A DNA stretch of 64,000 nucleotides, taken from the NCBI GenBank assembly GCA_049513455.1, contig JBEKWB010000002.1:151746-215745 (forward strand). The letters run 5' to 3'. Positions 8,304 through 17,088 of this stretch are shown piece after piece. Position 1 is the stretch's first letter, and every line of letters begins with the position of its first letter. A model generated the notes under the pieces. That model saw nothing but the letters and a program-made list of their open reading frames with translations. It ran no database searches and was not told where the DNA came from. The position numbers and the translations under genes were made by a program. Origin of the DNA: Bog-473 sp049513455 (GTDB lineage Bacteria > Actinomycetota > Acidimicrobiia > Acidimicrobiales > RAAP-2).

Positions 8304-9947
8304 GTGACCCGACCCCTTCCCATGTTGGTGCCCGAGACCGAGTTCTTTTGGACCAGTGGCGCCGACGGTGTCCTGCGTTTTCGCCGCTGCGCCGACTGCC
8401 GTTCCTTCCAGCACCCTCCCGGGCCAGTCTGCCGCACCTGCGGTTCAGCGACCCTGGAACCTGAACCGGTTTCGGGCCGGGGAGTGCTCGTCGGCTTCAC
8501 GGTGAATTGGCATACGTGGACTCCGGAGCTGCCGCCCCCGTACGTGATCGGCATCGTGGCCATCGACGAGGATCCCCGGGTTCGGTTGACCACCAACATC
8601 GTCGGTGTTCCGATTGAGGACCTCGCCGTCGGTCGTCGGGTCGAGGCCCGCTTCGAGCAGATCGAGGACGTCTGGCTCCCGATGTTCTCCTACGCCTCCG
8701 ACGGCCGCGGGGAAGGTCCGCTCCCCGAGGACGAGCCGGTGGATCAGTGGGTCCGCCCGATGGTACGGACGGACAAGTTCGAAGAGAAGGTGGCGCTCAC
8801 CGGCATCGGGATGTCGCGCCTCGGGCGGCACCTCGGGGTGGACCCTCTCGGCCTGACCGTCGAGGCCTGCCGCAACGCGGTGGCTGATGCCGGATTGAGC
8901 ATGGCCGATATCGACGGACTGTCGACGTACCCGGGTGGCGCTGCCGCGGGCGGGCACTCCGAGGGCGGGGTGACTGCGCTGGAAGAGTCGTTGCGTCTGC
9001 GTCCCACCTGGATCAACGGCGCGAGCGAGACGCCGGGGCAGGGGGGCTCGGTGGTGGCCGCCATGCTGGCTGTCGCGGCAGGTCTGTGTCGACACGTGCT
9101 TTGCTTCCGGACCGTGTGGGAATCAACGTGGGCCGAGCGGGTCAACCGCCGGCCGACGCCACCCGCAGCACGGGTCGAAGGAGATTTCCTGTCGTGGCGA
9201 GCGCCGTACGGGGCGCTCAGCGCCGCCAATTGGATCGCCATGAATGCATCCAACCACTTCCATCGTTACGGGACCACCCGCACCGCACTGGGGACAATCG
9301 CGATCAACGCCCGGCGAAATGCCGGGCTGAACCCCCAGGCGATCTATCGCGACCCGATGACCATGGAGGATTACCTTGCCGCACGCATGATCAGCAGCCC
9401 CTTCGGCCTCTACGACTGCGATGTGCCGTGTGACGGCTCCATCGCCCTGGTGGTCTCGGCCGTCGATACCGCCCTCGACCTTCGCCAGCCGCCCGTCTTC
9501 GTCGAGGCGGTCGGCACCCAGGTGATCGATCGCATCAGCTGGGATCAGGGCGTGCTGAGCCACGAGCCCCAGACGCGGGGACCCGCGGCCCATCTGTGGA
9601 GCAGGACCGATCTGCGACCCGACGACGTCGATGTGGCCGAGCTCTATGACGGCTTTACCTTCAACTGTCTCAGCTGGATCGAGGCGCTGGGATTCTGCGG
9701 CGTCGGGGAGGCCGCCGATTTCTTGGCTGATCCGGGGAGGATCGCCCTCGACGGTGCGCTACCACTCAACACCTTCGGGGGCCAGCTCTCAGCCGGGCGG
9801 ACTCATGGGTACGGCTTCCTCCATGAAGCAGTCGTCCAGCTCCGCGGAGAAGGCAACGCACGCCAGGTGGCGGGCGCGCAGGTTGCAGTCGTCAGTACCG
9901 GCGGTGGCACTCCCGGCGGCTGTTTCCTCCTGACCAACAACCACTGA
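8304..9947 (+). CDS. Fused DUF35 zinc ribbon/OB-fold and thiolase-fold (Ltp2-like) aldolase
   Basis: This 547-residue fusion has an N-terminal DUF35 unit (about 1-150) with a zinc ribbon of C29, C32, C43 and C46 plus an OB fold. Residues 162-547 are thiolase-superfamily, of the lipid-transfer-protein type. The nucleophilic thiolase cysteine is absent from the expected helix (ASETPGQGGSVVAAM near 240), while the tyrosine-bearing ELYDGFTFN (446-454) and GGQLSAGRTHGYGF (492-505) are conserved. In steroid degradation, Ltp2 needs a separate DUF35 domain (of ChsH2) to perform retro-aldol side-chain cleavage; here both are in one chain. The GTG start is the first possible one after an in-frame stop. 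Confidence 0.85.
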   Translation: MTRPLPMLVPETEFFWTSGADGVLRFRRCADCRSFQHPPGPVCRTCGSATLEPEPVSGRGVLVGFTVNWHTWTPELPPPYVIGIVAIDEDPRVRLTTNIVGVPIEDLAVGRRVEARFEQIEDVWLPMFSYASDGRGEGPLPEDEPVDQWVRPMVRTDKFEEKVALTGIGMSRLGRHLGVDPLGLTVEACRNAVADAGLSMADIDGLSTYPGGAAAGGHSEGGVTALEESLRLRPTWINGASETPGQGGSVVAAMLAVAAGLCRHVLCFRTVWESTWAERVNRRPTPPAARVEGDFLSWRAPYGALSAANWIAMNASNHFHRYGTTRTALGTIAINARRNAGLNPQAIYRDPMTMEDYLAARMISSPFGLYDCDVPCDGSIALVVSAVDTALDLRQPPVFVEAVGTQVIDRISWDQGVLSHEPQTRGPAAHLWSRTDLRPDDVDVAELYDGFTFNCLSWIEALGFCGVGEAADFLADPGRIALDGALPLNTFGGQLSAGRTHGYGFLHEAVVQLRGEGNARQVAGAQVAVVSTGGGTPGGCFLLTNNH

Positions 9948-10029
9948 GTCGGACCATTGGGCCAAAAGGCCGAGCCGGCCTCTCGAGGAGGTGGACTCGA
10001 TTGCATCCCGGCGGGACGCCATCGTAGGG

Positions 10030-10042
10030 TATAGCTCTACAT
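10030..10042. promoter_or_regulatory. Recurrent intergenic motif, copy c (TATAGCTCTACAT)
   Basis: This is an exact 13-bp match to the copy at 8229-8241, located 54 nt before the thioesterase start and at the head of the 10-15 kb operon. The repetition is visible directly; that a regulator binds here is inferred. Confidence 0.5.
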
Positions 10043-10096
10043 GTTTGCTACTCTTCGTCTGGTGCTCGTCACGCAACATGGGGAGGGATGAGCAGG

Positions 10097-10753
10097 ATGG
10101 ATTGCCCCTCCCCCGCTGCCGCCTGGGTATTCGGCAACCAGCCGCTCCCACAGACTCTGGCGCTTGCACCGATCCTGCGTCGCCTGACGGAACGGGCCCT
10201 GTCGCTCGAGCAAGAGGACGAAGGCTTGGCCGGGTTCATCGAGGAGCTCTCCGCGACGGAGCGAGCCCTGTCGCAGCGGGGTCCCCGCGACCCCACGCCG
10301 CGGATCGGACCAAAACCGCGGCCCGATCAGCGTGTCTACCTCGATCACGGGCGGGACATCGGGAAATACAACCCGTGCTTCCCCGAGTACGAAATCCGCG
10401 TAGAAGGCGAACGGGCCTCCGGGACGGTCTCGTTCCCGCTCGTTTTCGAGGGGCCCCCGGCGATTGTTCATGGCGGGTTCTTGGCCGTGTTCTTCGACTG
10501 CGCCATCCAGCACCACAACTGTGATTACGGCACTGCCGGCAAGACCACAGCCCTGAACATCGAATACCTACGTCCCACGCCGATTCTCCGGACGCTGCAG
10601 TTCGAGATCGAAAGGGCGTCGGATGCCCGCCGTATCACTTCGACCGCCTGGATCGAACTCGACGGCTCGGTTCTCTGCCGGGCCACCATGGAGGCCGTGG
10701 TCGGCGACCGGTCTCGCCTTCCCGAAGTGTCACCCCGCCAGAACCGACGGTGA
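10097..10753 (+). CDS. Hotdog-fold acyl-CoA thioesterase-like protein
   Basis: The C-terminal half carries the PaaI-type hotdog signature (GPPAIVHGGFLAVFFDCAIQ, then TTALNIEYLRPTP). The N-terminal 80 residues are a family-variable extension. The GGGAGGG at 10081-10087 sits nine nt before the ATG at 10097, which favours that start over the ATG at 10088 (218 residues). It probably releases free acid from CoA esters or relieves CoA sequestration. The stop overlaps the GTG start of the following ligase, so it heads a four-gene operon. Confidence 0.75.
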   Translation: MDCPSPAAAWVFGNQPLPQTLALAPILRRLTERALSLEQEDEGLAGFIEELSATERALSQRGPRDPTPRIGPKPRPDQRVYLDHGRDIGKYNPCFPEYEIRVEGERASGTVSFPLVFEGPPAIVHGGFLAVFFDCAIQHHNCDYGTAGKTTALNIEYLRPTPILRTLQFEIERASDARRITSTAWIELDGSVLCRATMEAVVGDRSRLPEVSPRQNRR

Positions 10754-12366
10754 GCCCCCCGTTGCCGTCGCCGCTCACTGTCGGGGACCTACTGGACGCC
10801 AGGGCGAAGACCCGAGGGGACCACCCTTTTCTCGTCTGCGACGAACAGACTCTCAGTTATGCCGAGGCGTCGGAGCGGTCGGCTGCGCTCGCTCGCGGCA
10901 TGATCGCCTCGGGTCTGGGTCACGGCTCGCGTGTGGGAGTCCTTCACCCCAATGGACCCGAATTCGTCGTGGCGGCATTGGCGACGGCCCGCATCGGCGC
11001 GGTCACCGTCCCCCTCAGCACCTTTTCGACCGCCTCCGAACTACGGACACTCTTGCGCAACGCGGACGTCGAAATGGTCCTCGCCGCCTCCGGGTACCGA
11101 CGCCACGATTACCTCGAGACTTTATCGGAGGCCGTCCCCGAGCTCGATTTGCGTGCCACCGCCCCGTTGTTGTCGCCATCGGTTCCCACCCTCCGACGGG
11201 TTGCCTACGACAGTCCACGACGCCCTATCGACCAGAGCTGGACGGTCCCGTCAGTGCAAAATGCCGGGCAACGCATCAGCATCGAGGTCCTCCGGGCCAC
11301 CCAGGAGCAGGTCAAGCCGTCGGACCGTCTGGTGATCGTCCACACTTCCGGTTCCACGGCGGAGCCCAAGGGCGTCATCCACACCCATGGTTCCCTCATA
11401 GGTCACCTAAACATCCTCAACGTGATGCGGCGATACCACGAGGACGAGATTCTCTTTTGCAATGCCCCCTTCTTCTGGATCGGGGGGTACGCCTACGCCA
11501 TGCTCGGGAGCCTCGAGGCCGGAGGGACGCTCGTCTGTTCCAACGCAACCGAGGCGTCAGACGTGCTCGAGGTGATCGAGCGGACTCGGCCGACCATGGT
11601 GAACGGCTTCGCCCAATCGGTCGCCCACCTGCCCGCCGACCCTTCATTTGCTCGCCGAGATCTGAGTTCCATTCGACGCGGGAATCTCTACCCGATCATG
11701 ACCGGAGACGCGCGCCCAGCTGATCCTGAACTCCTCCACAACATGCTCGGCATGACCGAAACGGGAAGTGTGTGTCTGGCCAGTGAAGATGAATCGGTGC
11801 AGCCCGAGCACCGCCGGGGCTCGTTCGGCCGCCCCGTGTCAGATATCGAAGCCAAGATCATCGACCCCGAATCCGGAGCCGAGATTGGTATCGGTGAGGT
11901 CGGCGAACTGTGCCTGAGGGGCCCCGCGCTGATGGAGGGCTACTGCGGACGGGAGCGCCACGAAACCTTCGACCGAGACGGGTGGTACCACAGCGGCGAT
12001 CTCTTCCTCGTCGATGCGGAGGGCTTCTTCTACTTCAAGGGTCGACACGGTGAGATGATCAAGACCGCCGGAGCCAATGTGTCCCCCCGGGAAGTCGAGG
12101 CCGCAATTTTGGACGAAACCGGATTCGTCGCTCATGTGTTCGGCCTGGACGACCCGGCCAGTGGCCAGCTGGTGGCCGCTGTTCTCCGCGTACCCGCGAG
12201 AGCGACGCCTCCGGACATCGAGCAGGTGGCCTCGAACCTGCGGTCCCGCCTCTCCGCCTACAAGGTGCCGAAGCGAATCTTGGTCATGGATGAGAAGGAC
12301 GTGCCCATGATGTCCAGCGGCAAACTGGACCTCCGGGCCTTGAAGGAGCGACTGAGTGACCACTGA
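10750..12366 (+). CDS. Acyl-CoA synthetase (AMP-forming), first of tandem pair
   Basis: This 538-residue ANL ligase has P-loop TSGSTAEPKG at 199-208, YHSGDLFLVDAEGFFYFKGR in the hinge region and catalytic K525 in SSGKLDL. The GTG start overlaps the thioesterase stop (GTGA). It is closely similar in architecture to the next gene, sharing PKGVIHTHG and the PFFW-x-GG motif, so the pair probably arose by tandem duplication and then diverged in specificity. It should form acyl-CoA thioesters of an unidentified acid. Confidence 0.87.
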   Translation: MSPPLPSPLTVGDLLDARAKTRGDHPFLVCDEQTLSYAEASERSAALARGMIASGLGHGSRVGVLHPNGPEFVVAALATARIGAVTVPLSTFSTASELRTLLRNADVEMVLAASGYRRHDYLETLSEAVPELDLRATAPLLSPSVPTLRRVAYDSPRRPIDQSWTVPSVQNAGQRISIEVLRATQEQVKPSDRLVIVHTSGSTAEPKGVIHTHGSLIGHLNILNVMRRYHEDEILFCNAPFFWIGGYAYAMLGSLEAGGTLVCSNATEASDVLEVIERTRPTMVNGFAQSVAHLPADPSFARRDLSSIRRGNLYPIMTGDARPADPELLHNMLGMTETGSVCLASEDESVQPEHRRGSFGRPVSDIEAKIIDPESGAEIGIGEVGELCLRGPALMEGYCGRERHETFDRDGWYHSGDLFLVDAEGFFYFKGRHGEMIKTAGANVSPREVEAAILDETGFVAHVFGLDDPASGQLVAAVLRVPARATPPDIEQVASNLRSRLSAYKVPKRILVMDEKDVPMMSSGKLDLRALKERLSDH

Positions 12367-13960
12367 CCCTTTCACGCTGCCCGCTCTCCTTCGGCGCAAC
12401 GCCATGGTCCGCGGTGATGCGCCGGCACTCATTTCCGAGTGGGGCTCGCTTTCCCATCTCCAGCTGGACGCCGATAGCGCGGACGTCGCACGCCGGCTGG
12501 TGGCCGCTGGTGTGGACAAGTCGTCGCGGGTCGGGCTCCTGATGGAGAACGGGATCGAATGGGCCGTGCTCGCCAGCGCGATCATGCGCGCAGGGGCGGT
12601 ATTGGTGCCCCTCAGCACGCTCCTCAAGCCGCCCGAGCTGCACCATCAGCTCCAGACGGCGGCTGTCACGGAACTCATCGTCACGCGGGAGTTTCGAGGG
12701 CGCAGTTATCTCTCCGACCTCGAAACCATTGCGCCCGGCTGCGCCGAGCTGACCGCTGGTGGTCAACGGCACGTCCGGCTTCCCAACCTCCGTGGGATCT
12801 GGGCTGCGGACGGTCTCCCCGCTTCGCAGGTTGACCCATCGATCGTCAGCGCCCTCGAGGACACGGTGCGCCCCGCCGACGACCTGGTGATCTTGTTCAC
12901 CTCTGGAAGCCGGGGCACGCCCAAAGGGGTTATCCATACCCATGGTGGAGCGATCAGGGCGACCGCGGCCGGTCTGCCCAGCCGCTGCGTCGGTCCCGAT
13001 GAGCGGCTCTACATACCCATGCCCTTCTTTTGGACCGGAGGATTCTCGGGTGGTCTGATGACTGCTCTCGTCGCCGGCGCGACCCTGCTCACCGAGGCCG
13101 TCCCCGAGGCAGAGGCCACACTGAGACTGTTGGAGCGTGAGCGGGTCACTCTCTTCCGCGGATGGCCGGATCAAGCGGCTCAGTTGGCCTCACATCCGAA
13201 GTTCGGCGACACAGATCTGACCAACCTCAGAGCAGGCAGCCTCTCCGCGGTCCTGCCGCCGCCTCTGCGCTCGCAGGCGGGTGCCCGAGCCAACCTCTTC
13301 GGCATGACGGAGACTTTCGGGCCCTACTGCGGCGATCACCTCGATGCCGATTTGCCTCGCACCAAGTACGGGAGTTGTGGACGGCCCTTCGAAGGTATCG
13401 AGGTGGCCGTCTTCGATCCCGAGTCGGGGAGCCTCTGCGCTTCCGGTACCGACGGGGAGATCGCTGTCCGCGGGCCCAACGTCATGCGTGGTATCTGCGG
13501 TCGCACCCGGGCCGAAACCTTTGACGTTGACGGTTATTATCACACCGGAGACCTGGGTAACCTGGACGCCGATGGGTACCTGTGGTACCGCGGCCGTAGC
13601 GACGACATGGTCAAGGTCAAAGGGGCGACGGTCTATCCCTCGGAGGTTGAAGATGCCCTGCGAGTCATTGACGGGGTCCGCCAAGCCTTTGTCACCGACG
13701 TACAGGGCCCGTCGGGCCGACAGGTCGGCGCATTGGTGGTGACCGGAATGACGGCGGAGGCGCTCGACGCCGAAGTACGAGCCATCCTCAGTAGCTTCAA
13801 GGTCCCTTCCCTTTGGTATGTGACCGAAACCCTGGAGGATGTTCCCCGGACGGCCTCCGGCAAGGTGGCCCAGCCAGCGCTTCGTGCGCTCATCGAACTC
13901 GACGGCGTCACCATCAGAAATGAGTTGGAGAAGAATTCTACGAGAGGCACGTCATCATGA
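12356..13960 (+). CDS. Acyl-CoA synthetase (AMP-forming), second of tandem pair
   Basis: This 534-residue ligase has a GTG start 11 bases inside the preceding gene. The P-loop is TSGSRGTPKG (182-191), with arginine replacing the usual third hydroxyl residue; YHTGDLGNLDADGYLWYRGR is intact and K503 lies in ASGKV. The substitution in the P-loop is conservative enough that activity is likely. It overlaps the following crotonase by ATGA, so ligase and crotonase are probably translationally coupled. Confidence 0.87.
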   Translation: MTTDPFTLPALLRRNAMVRGDAPALISEWGSLSHLQLDADSADVARRLVAAGVDKSSRVGLLMENGIEWAVLASAIMRAGAVLVPLSTLLKPPELHHQLQTAAVTELIVTREFRGRSYLSDLETIAPGCAELTAGGQRHVRLPNLRGIWAADGLPASQVDPSIVSALEDTVRPADDLVILFTSGSRGTPKGVIHTHGGAIRATAAGLPSRCVGPDERLYIPMPFFWTGGFSGGLMTALVAGATLLTEAVPEAEATLRLLERERVTLFRGWPDQAAQLASHPKFGDTDLTNLRAGSLSAVLPPPLRSQAGARANLFGMTETFGPYCGDHLDADLPRTKYGSCGRPFEGIEVAVFDPESGSLCASGTDGEIAVRGPNVMRGICGRTRAETFDVDGYYHTGDLGNLDADGYLWYRGRSDDMVKVKGATVYPSEVEDALRVIDGVRQAFVTDVQGPSGRQVGALVVTGMTAEALDAEVRAILSSFKVPSLWYVTETLEDVPRTASGKVAQPALRALIELDGVTIRNELEKNSTRGTSS

Positions 13961-14760
13961 CCTACGAAACCATCCTGTACGAGGTGGCCGACCGCATCGC
14001 CACGATCACATTCAACCGCCCGCACCGCTACAACGCCATCAACGAGCAGATGGCCAAGGAGCTCGAGGACGCCTACGGTCGAGCCGAGAGAGACGACGAC
14101 GTGTGGACGCTCATCGTCACCGCCACCGGAAAGGCCTTCTGCTCGGGCGCCGACGTCGAGAAGATCCCCGAGGACGGGAAGGTTCCCCACGAGGGCCGCT
14201 ACCTGTCGAACTACCGTGAATGGGAAGCACCCCAGGAGGCGACCCCACCCTTTCGGACAATGGCGAAACCCATTGTGGTGGCGGTGAACGGCATCTGCTG
14301 CGGGGCAGGGATGGACCTGGTCACCACCGGTGACATCTCGATCGCCGCTGAGGATGCGACCTTCTTCGACCCGCACGTCAGTATCGGCCTGGTGGCGGGC
14401 CGGGAGATGGTCCGGGTGGCCCGGACTCTGCCCCTCAACGTGGCCATGCGCATGGCCCTGCTCGGCAAGCACGAGCGGCTGAGCGCCCAGCGCGCCTATG
14501 ACCTCGGGTTCATCACCGAGGTGGTGGCGCCTGACGAGCTCGGGAAACGAGCGCGTGAACTGGCGGAGACAGTCAACCGCAACGCGCCGCTGGCCGTCCG
14601 GGGCACCCGGCTGGCCATCCGCAAGGGACTTGGACTCCCCCTCTACGAGGCCGAGATCCTGGCCGAAACCTTCCGGGAGCGGGTGCTCCACACCGAGGAC
14701 TCCCTCGAGGGCCCCCGGGCCTTCCTCGAAAAGCGGGAACCGAAATGGCTGTGCCAGTGA
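13957..14760 (+). CDS. Crotonase-fold enzyme, atypical active site
   Basis: This 267-residue crotonase superfamily member has FNRPHRYNAIN near residue 19, FCSGADV at 61-67 and GAGMDLVTTGDI at 116-127. At the positions of the two hydratase glutamates it carries D120 and H140. It resembles the enzyme at 3896 in the ATFFD-x-H segment and in the ER[IL]SA segment. It is the last gene of the 10-15 kb operon and converges on another crotonase. Isomerase, lyase or hydrolase chemistry is more likely than plain hydration. Confidence 0.82.
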   Translation: MTYETILYEVADRIATITFNRPHRYNAINEQMAKELEDAYGRAERDDDVWTLIVTATGKAFCSGADVEKIPEDGKVPHEGRYLSNYREWEAPQEATPPFRTMAKPIVVAVNGICCGAGMDLVTTGDISIAAEDATFFDPHVSIGLVAGREMVRVARTLPLNVAMRMALLGKHERLSAQRAYDLGFITEVVAPDELGKRARELAETVNRNAPLAVRGTRLAIRKGLGLPLYEAEILAETFRERVLHTEDSLEGPRAFLEKREPKWLCQ

Positions 14761-14827
14761 CGGTCGAACTTCTCCATGCGAGGGCAAGTGGGAGCACGCC
14801 GCCGAACTCTCATCGGATTCGTCGCTG

Positions 14828-15643
14828 CTATTGATTGGCCGCGACCGGCTTGGATAGCTCTTCCTTCATGCCGTCGAGCATCATCATGATGGGCATTCCG
14901 GTCTCGCTCAGGGCATGCCCGTGCCCGTTCTGGTGGATGTCGAAGACGGACTGGATGGCGGCGTAGAAGCCCTGGACGTCAAGGGTCTGGTTGACGGCCC
15001 GCTTGGCCTGACGGAGTGCGAAGGGATGCTTGGTGGCGATCTCGGCGGCCAGCTCATGCGTGGCACGACGCAGATCGTCGAGCGGTACGACCCGGTTGAC
15101 CATGCCCACCCGCTCAGCCTCTTGTGCGGTCATCTTCCGCCCGGTGAAGAGGAGCTCCTTGGCCTTGCGGGCACCCATCTCCCAGGTGTGGCCGTGGTAC
15201 TCGACACCGCCGATCCCCATGTTGACCACAGGGTCCGAGAACAAGGCGTTCTCCGCAGCGATTATGAGATCGCAGGGCCAGCACAGCAGTAGGCCACCGG
15301 AGATACATACGCCCTGCACGGCGGCGATCGAAGGCTTCGGGATGTTCCGCCACCGCAGGGAGTACTCCAGGAACTTCTTTGCCTCGATTTCGTAGATGCC
15401 TGCGACGGTGTACGTGACCGGCACTCCGTCGCCAACGCCTTTGATGTCGTGACCAGCCGAGAAGTGCTTACCGTTGGCCTGCAACACGATAACCCGGACC
15501 TCCGGATCCTCTTCGGCGTTCCTCCAGGCTGCGTCCAACTGGTCCAGCAGCTCGAAGCTCTGGGCATTGGCCGCTTCCGGCCGGTCCAGGGTGATGGTCG
15601 CGATCCGTTCGCTGACGTGATAGTCGATATAGCTGTGGGTCAC
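14828..15643 (-). CDS. Crotonase-fold enzyme, lacks both hydratase glutamates
   Basis: The start is set at the GTG at 15643, five nt after AGGAGGG, giving 271 residues and the typical THSYIDYHVSERIATITLDR opening. FSAGHDIKG marks the oxyanion region. The hydratase glutamates are replaced by L119 and V139 (start-corrected numbering). A 132-bp gap with a recurrent motif copy separates it from the P450 upstream on the same strand, so it may have its own promoter. The function beyond acyl-CoA chemistry is unknown. Confidence 0.82.
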   Translation of the reverse strand: MTHSYIDYHVSERIATITLDRPEAANAQSFELLDQLDAAWRNAEEDPEVRVIVLQANGKHFSAGHDIKGVGDGVPVTYTVAGIYEIEAKKFLEYSLRWRNIPKPSIAAVQGVCISGGLLLCWPCDLIIAAENALFSDPVVNMGIGGVEYHGHTWEMGARKAKELLFTGRKMTAQEAERVGMVNRVVPLDDLRRATHELAAEIATKHPFALRQAKRAVNQTLDVQGFYAAIQSVFDIHQNGHGHALSETGMPIMMMLDGMKEELSKPVAANQ

Positions 15644-15707
15644 CGAAGCCCTCCTGAGATGTACCGGCCTCTCCGGCCACGCAGAAAACGGTACCACCCA
15701 AGCCAAC

Positions 15708-15720
15708 AAATATCTAAAGG
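15708..15720. promoter_or_regulatory. Recurrent intergenic motif, copy e (AAATATCTAAAGG)
   Basis: It lies 65 nt upstream of the crotonase start at 15643 in the gap after the P450. It shares ATCTAAAGG with the copy at 23019-23032. Motif recurrence is seen; the regulatory role is inferred. Confidence 0.4.
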
Positions 15721-15775
15721 AATCTCCGTCCTCTTAGGCCTGCGCCCAGTCAGCGAGTAACGGCCCGGGTTCCGG

Positions 15776-16969
15776 TCAGGCGTAGACCGGCAGGTTCAGA
15801 GGGCCCCGGACGGTGCTGGTATAGAGCAGCACAGCGTTGTCCCGGTCCACCTGCCATTTCGGCCAGCGCTTGAACGTTTCCTCCAAGCCGATCCGGCCCT
15901 CCAGTCGGGCCAGGGCCGCGCCCAGGCAGAAGTGGACACCGTATCCGAAGGCCAAGTGGAGGTCGACCTTTCGGTGGATGTCGAGCACATCGGGATCGTT
16001 GTACTTGCGTTCGTCCCGGCCCGCTGAGCCGGTCACCAGCACGACTCGTGAGTTGGCAGGAATGGTGGCGCCGTGGATGGTGACGTCTTTGGTGACCCAT
16101 CGACCCTGAACCGGCGACGGCGCCTCGAGCCGGAGAATTTCGTCGATCGCATTTGGGATGAGGGAGAAGTCCGTGGCCAGCTCCGCTCTCTGGTCGGGAT
16201 AGTCGGGTAGGACGCTGGCCACCCATCCGAGGTGGCGCGCCACCGTCTCCGAGCCGGCCGCAAACAAGAGGAGCCCGAAGCTCATCAACTCCTGGTCGGT
16301 CAATCGACGGGAATTCCCGGCCTCATCGGTGATCTCCGCCTGCAGCAATTCGGTGAACATGTCGTGACGAGGGTGGATCTTCCGGTCGGCGAACTGGCCC
16401 CCGAGGTACTCGAGGAGTTCCATGATGGCGTTCTTGGACACATCTCCCGTCATTCCGATACCCGACTCGTCGATGGCGAAGACGTCGTCCACCAGGTGGC
16501 GAAGCTTCTCCTGATCCTGTTCGGGCACTCCGAGGAGGGCAGAGATGATGGTCGGGGGCAGGATGGCGGAGAAGTCCTGCACATAGTCGAATGTCCCGGC
16601 GCCGATGTGAGGGTCGAGCAGTTCTGCGCACACGGCCCGGATCCGGTCCTCGAGCATCGACACCCGACGACTGGTGAAGGCTCGGGAGACCAGTCGTCGC
16701 AACATGGTGTGCCTGGGCGGGTCCAAGGCGATGATCAGCCCTGTATCCGTCATCGGTTCGCGGGACATCGATTCAAGGGTCGTGCCGTGGCTCGAGCTGA
16801 ATGCTTCTACGTCCCTGTGGGCCTGCTCGATGTCGTGAAAGCGGGATAGCACCCAGAAATCGTGGCGATCGTTGTAATAGAGGGGCGCCTCGTCACGTAG
16901 GCGCTTCCAGAGCGGGTACGGGTCGTCTCGGAGCTCGGGGCTGAACGGGTCCCAGTACAGATCGGTCAT
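15776..16969 (-). CDS. Cytochrome P450, copy 1
   Basis: The start at 16969 follows GGAGGG by five nt, giving 397 residues beginning MTDLYWDPF, the same start as its paralogue at 23898. I-helix AAGSET is at 237-242, the K-helix E277-x-x-R280 is present, and the heme loop FGYGVHFCLG carries the cysteine ligand C348. It is a soluble bacterial class needing a ferredoxin and reductase, neither of which is in the window. It likely hydroxylates the pathway substrate. It is divergent from the amidohydrolase. Confidence 0.93.
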   Translation of the reverse strand: MTDLYWDPFSPELRDDPYPLWKRLRDEAPLYYNDRHDFWVLSRFHDIEQAHRDVEAFSSSHGTTLESMSREPMTDTGLIIALDPPRHTMLRRLVSRAFTSRRVSMLEDRIRAVCAELLDPHIGAGTFDYVQDFSAILPPTIISALLGVPEQDQEKLRHLVDDVFAIDESGIGMTGDVSKNAIMELLEYLGGQFADRKIHPRHDMFTELLQAEITDEAGNSRRLTDQELMSFGLLLFAAGSETVARHLGWVASVLPDYPDQRAELATDFSLIPNAIDEILRLEAPSPVQGRWVTKDVTIHGATIPANSRVVLVTGSAGRDERKYNDPDVLDIHRKVDLHLAFGYGVHFCLGAALARLEGRIGLEETFKRWPKWQVDRDNAVLLYTSTVRGPLNLPVYA

Positions 16970-17030
16970 TCGGTCCCTCCGGTCTTGGTGTATCAAGCTT
17001 ACGCCACGCTGGACCCGCTGGCCACAAACG

Positions 17031-17043
17031 ATCTAGATGTATA
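17031..17043. promoter_or_regulatory. Recurrent intergenic motif, copy d (ATCTAGATGTATA)
   Basis: It contains the ATCTAGAT palindrome and, read on the other strand, TATACATCTAGAT, which matches copies b and c at about 10 of 13 positions. It is centred between the divergent P450 and amidohydrolase genes. Confidence 0.45.
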
Positions 17044-17044
17044 G

Positions 17045-17059
17045 GGTAGGGATCCTACC
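17045..17059. promoter_or_regulatory. Inverted repeat GGTAGG-GAT-CCTACC
   Basis: This perfect 6-bp dyad with a 3-bp centre lies immediately next to the recurrent motif and 30 nt before the amidohydrolase start. It could be a second operator or a short RNA hairpin in the leader. Confidence 0.35.
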
Positions 17060-17088
17060 GAACAAGACACCCAGGGGAGGAGTTGGTC

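Noticed and set aside
10623..11723. 366-codon frame overlapping thioesterase and ligase on the same strand
   Set aside because: Out-of-frame translation rich in Arg and Pro; both overlapping genes have clear motifs and coupled starts.
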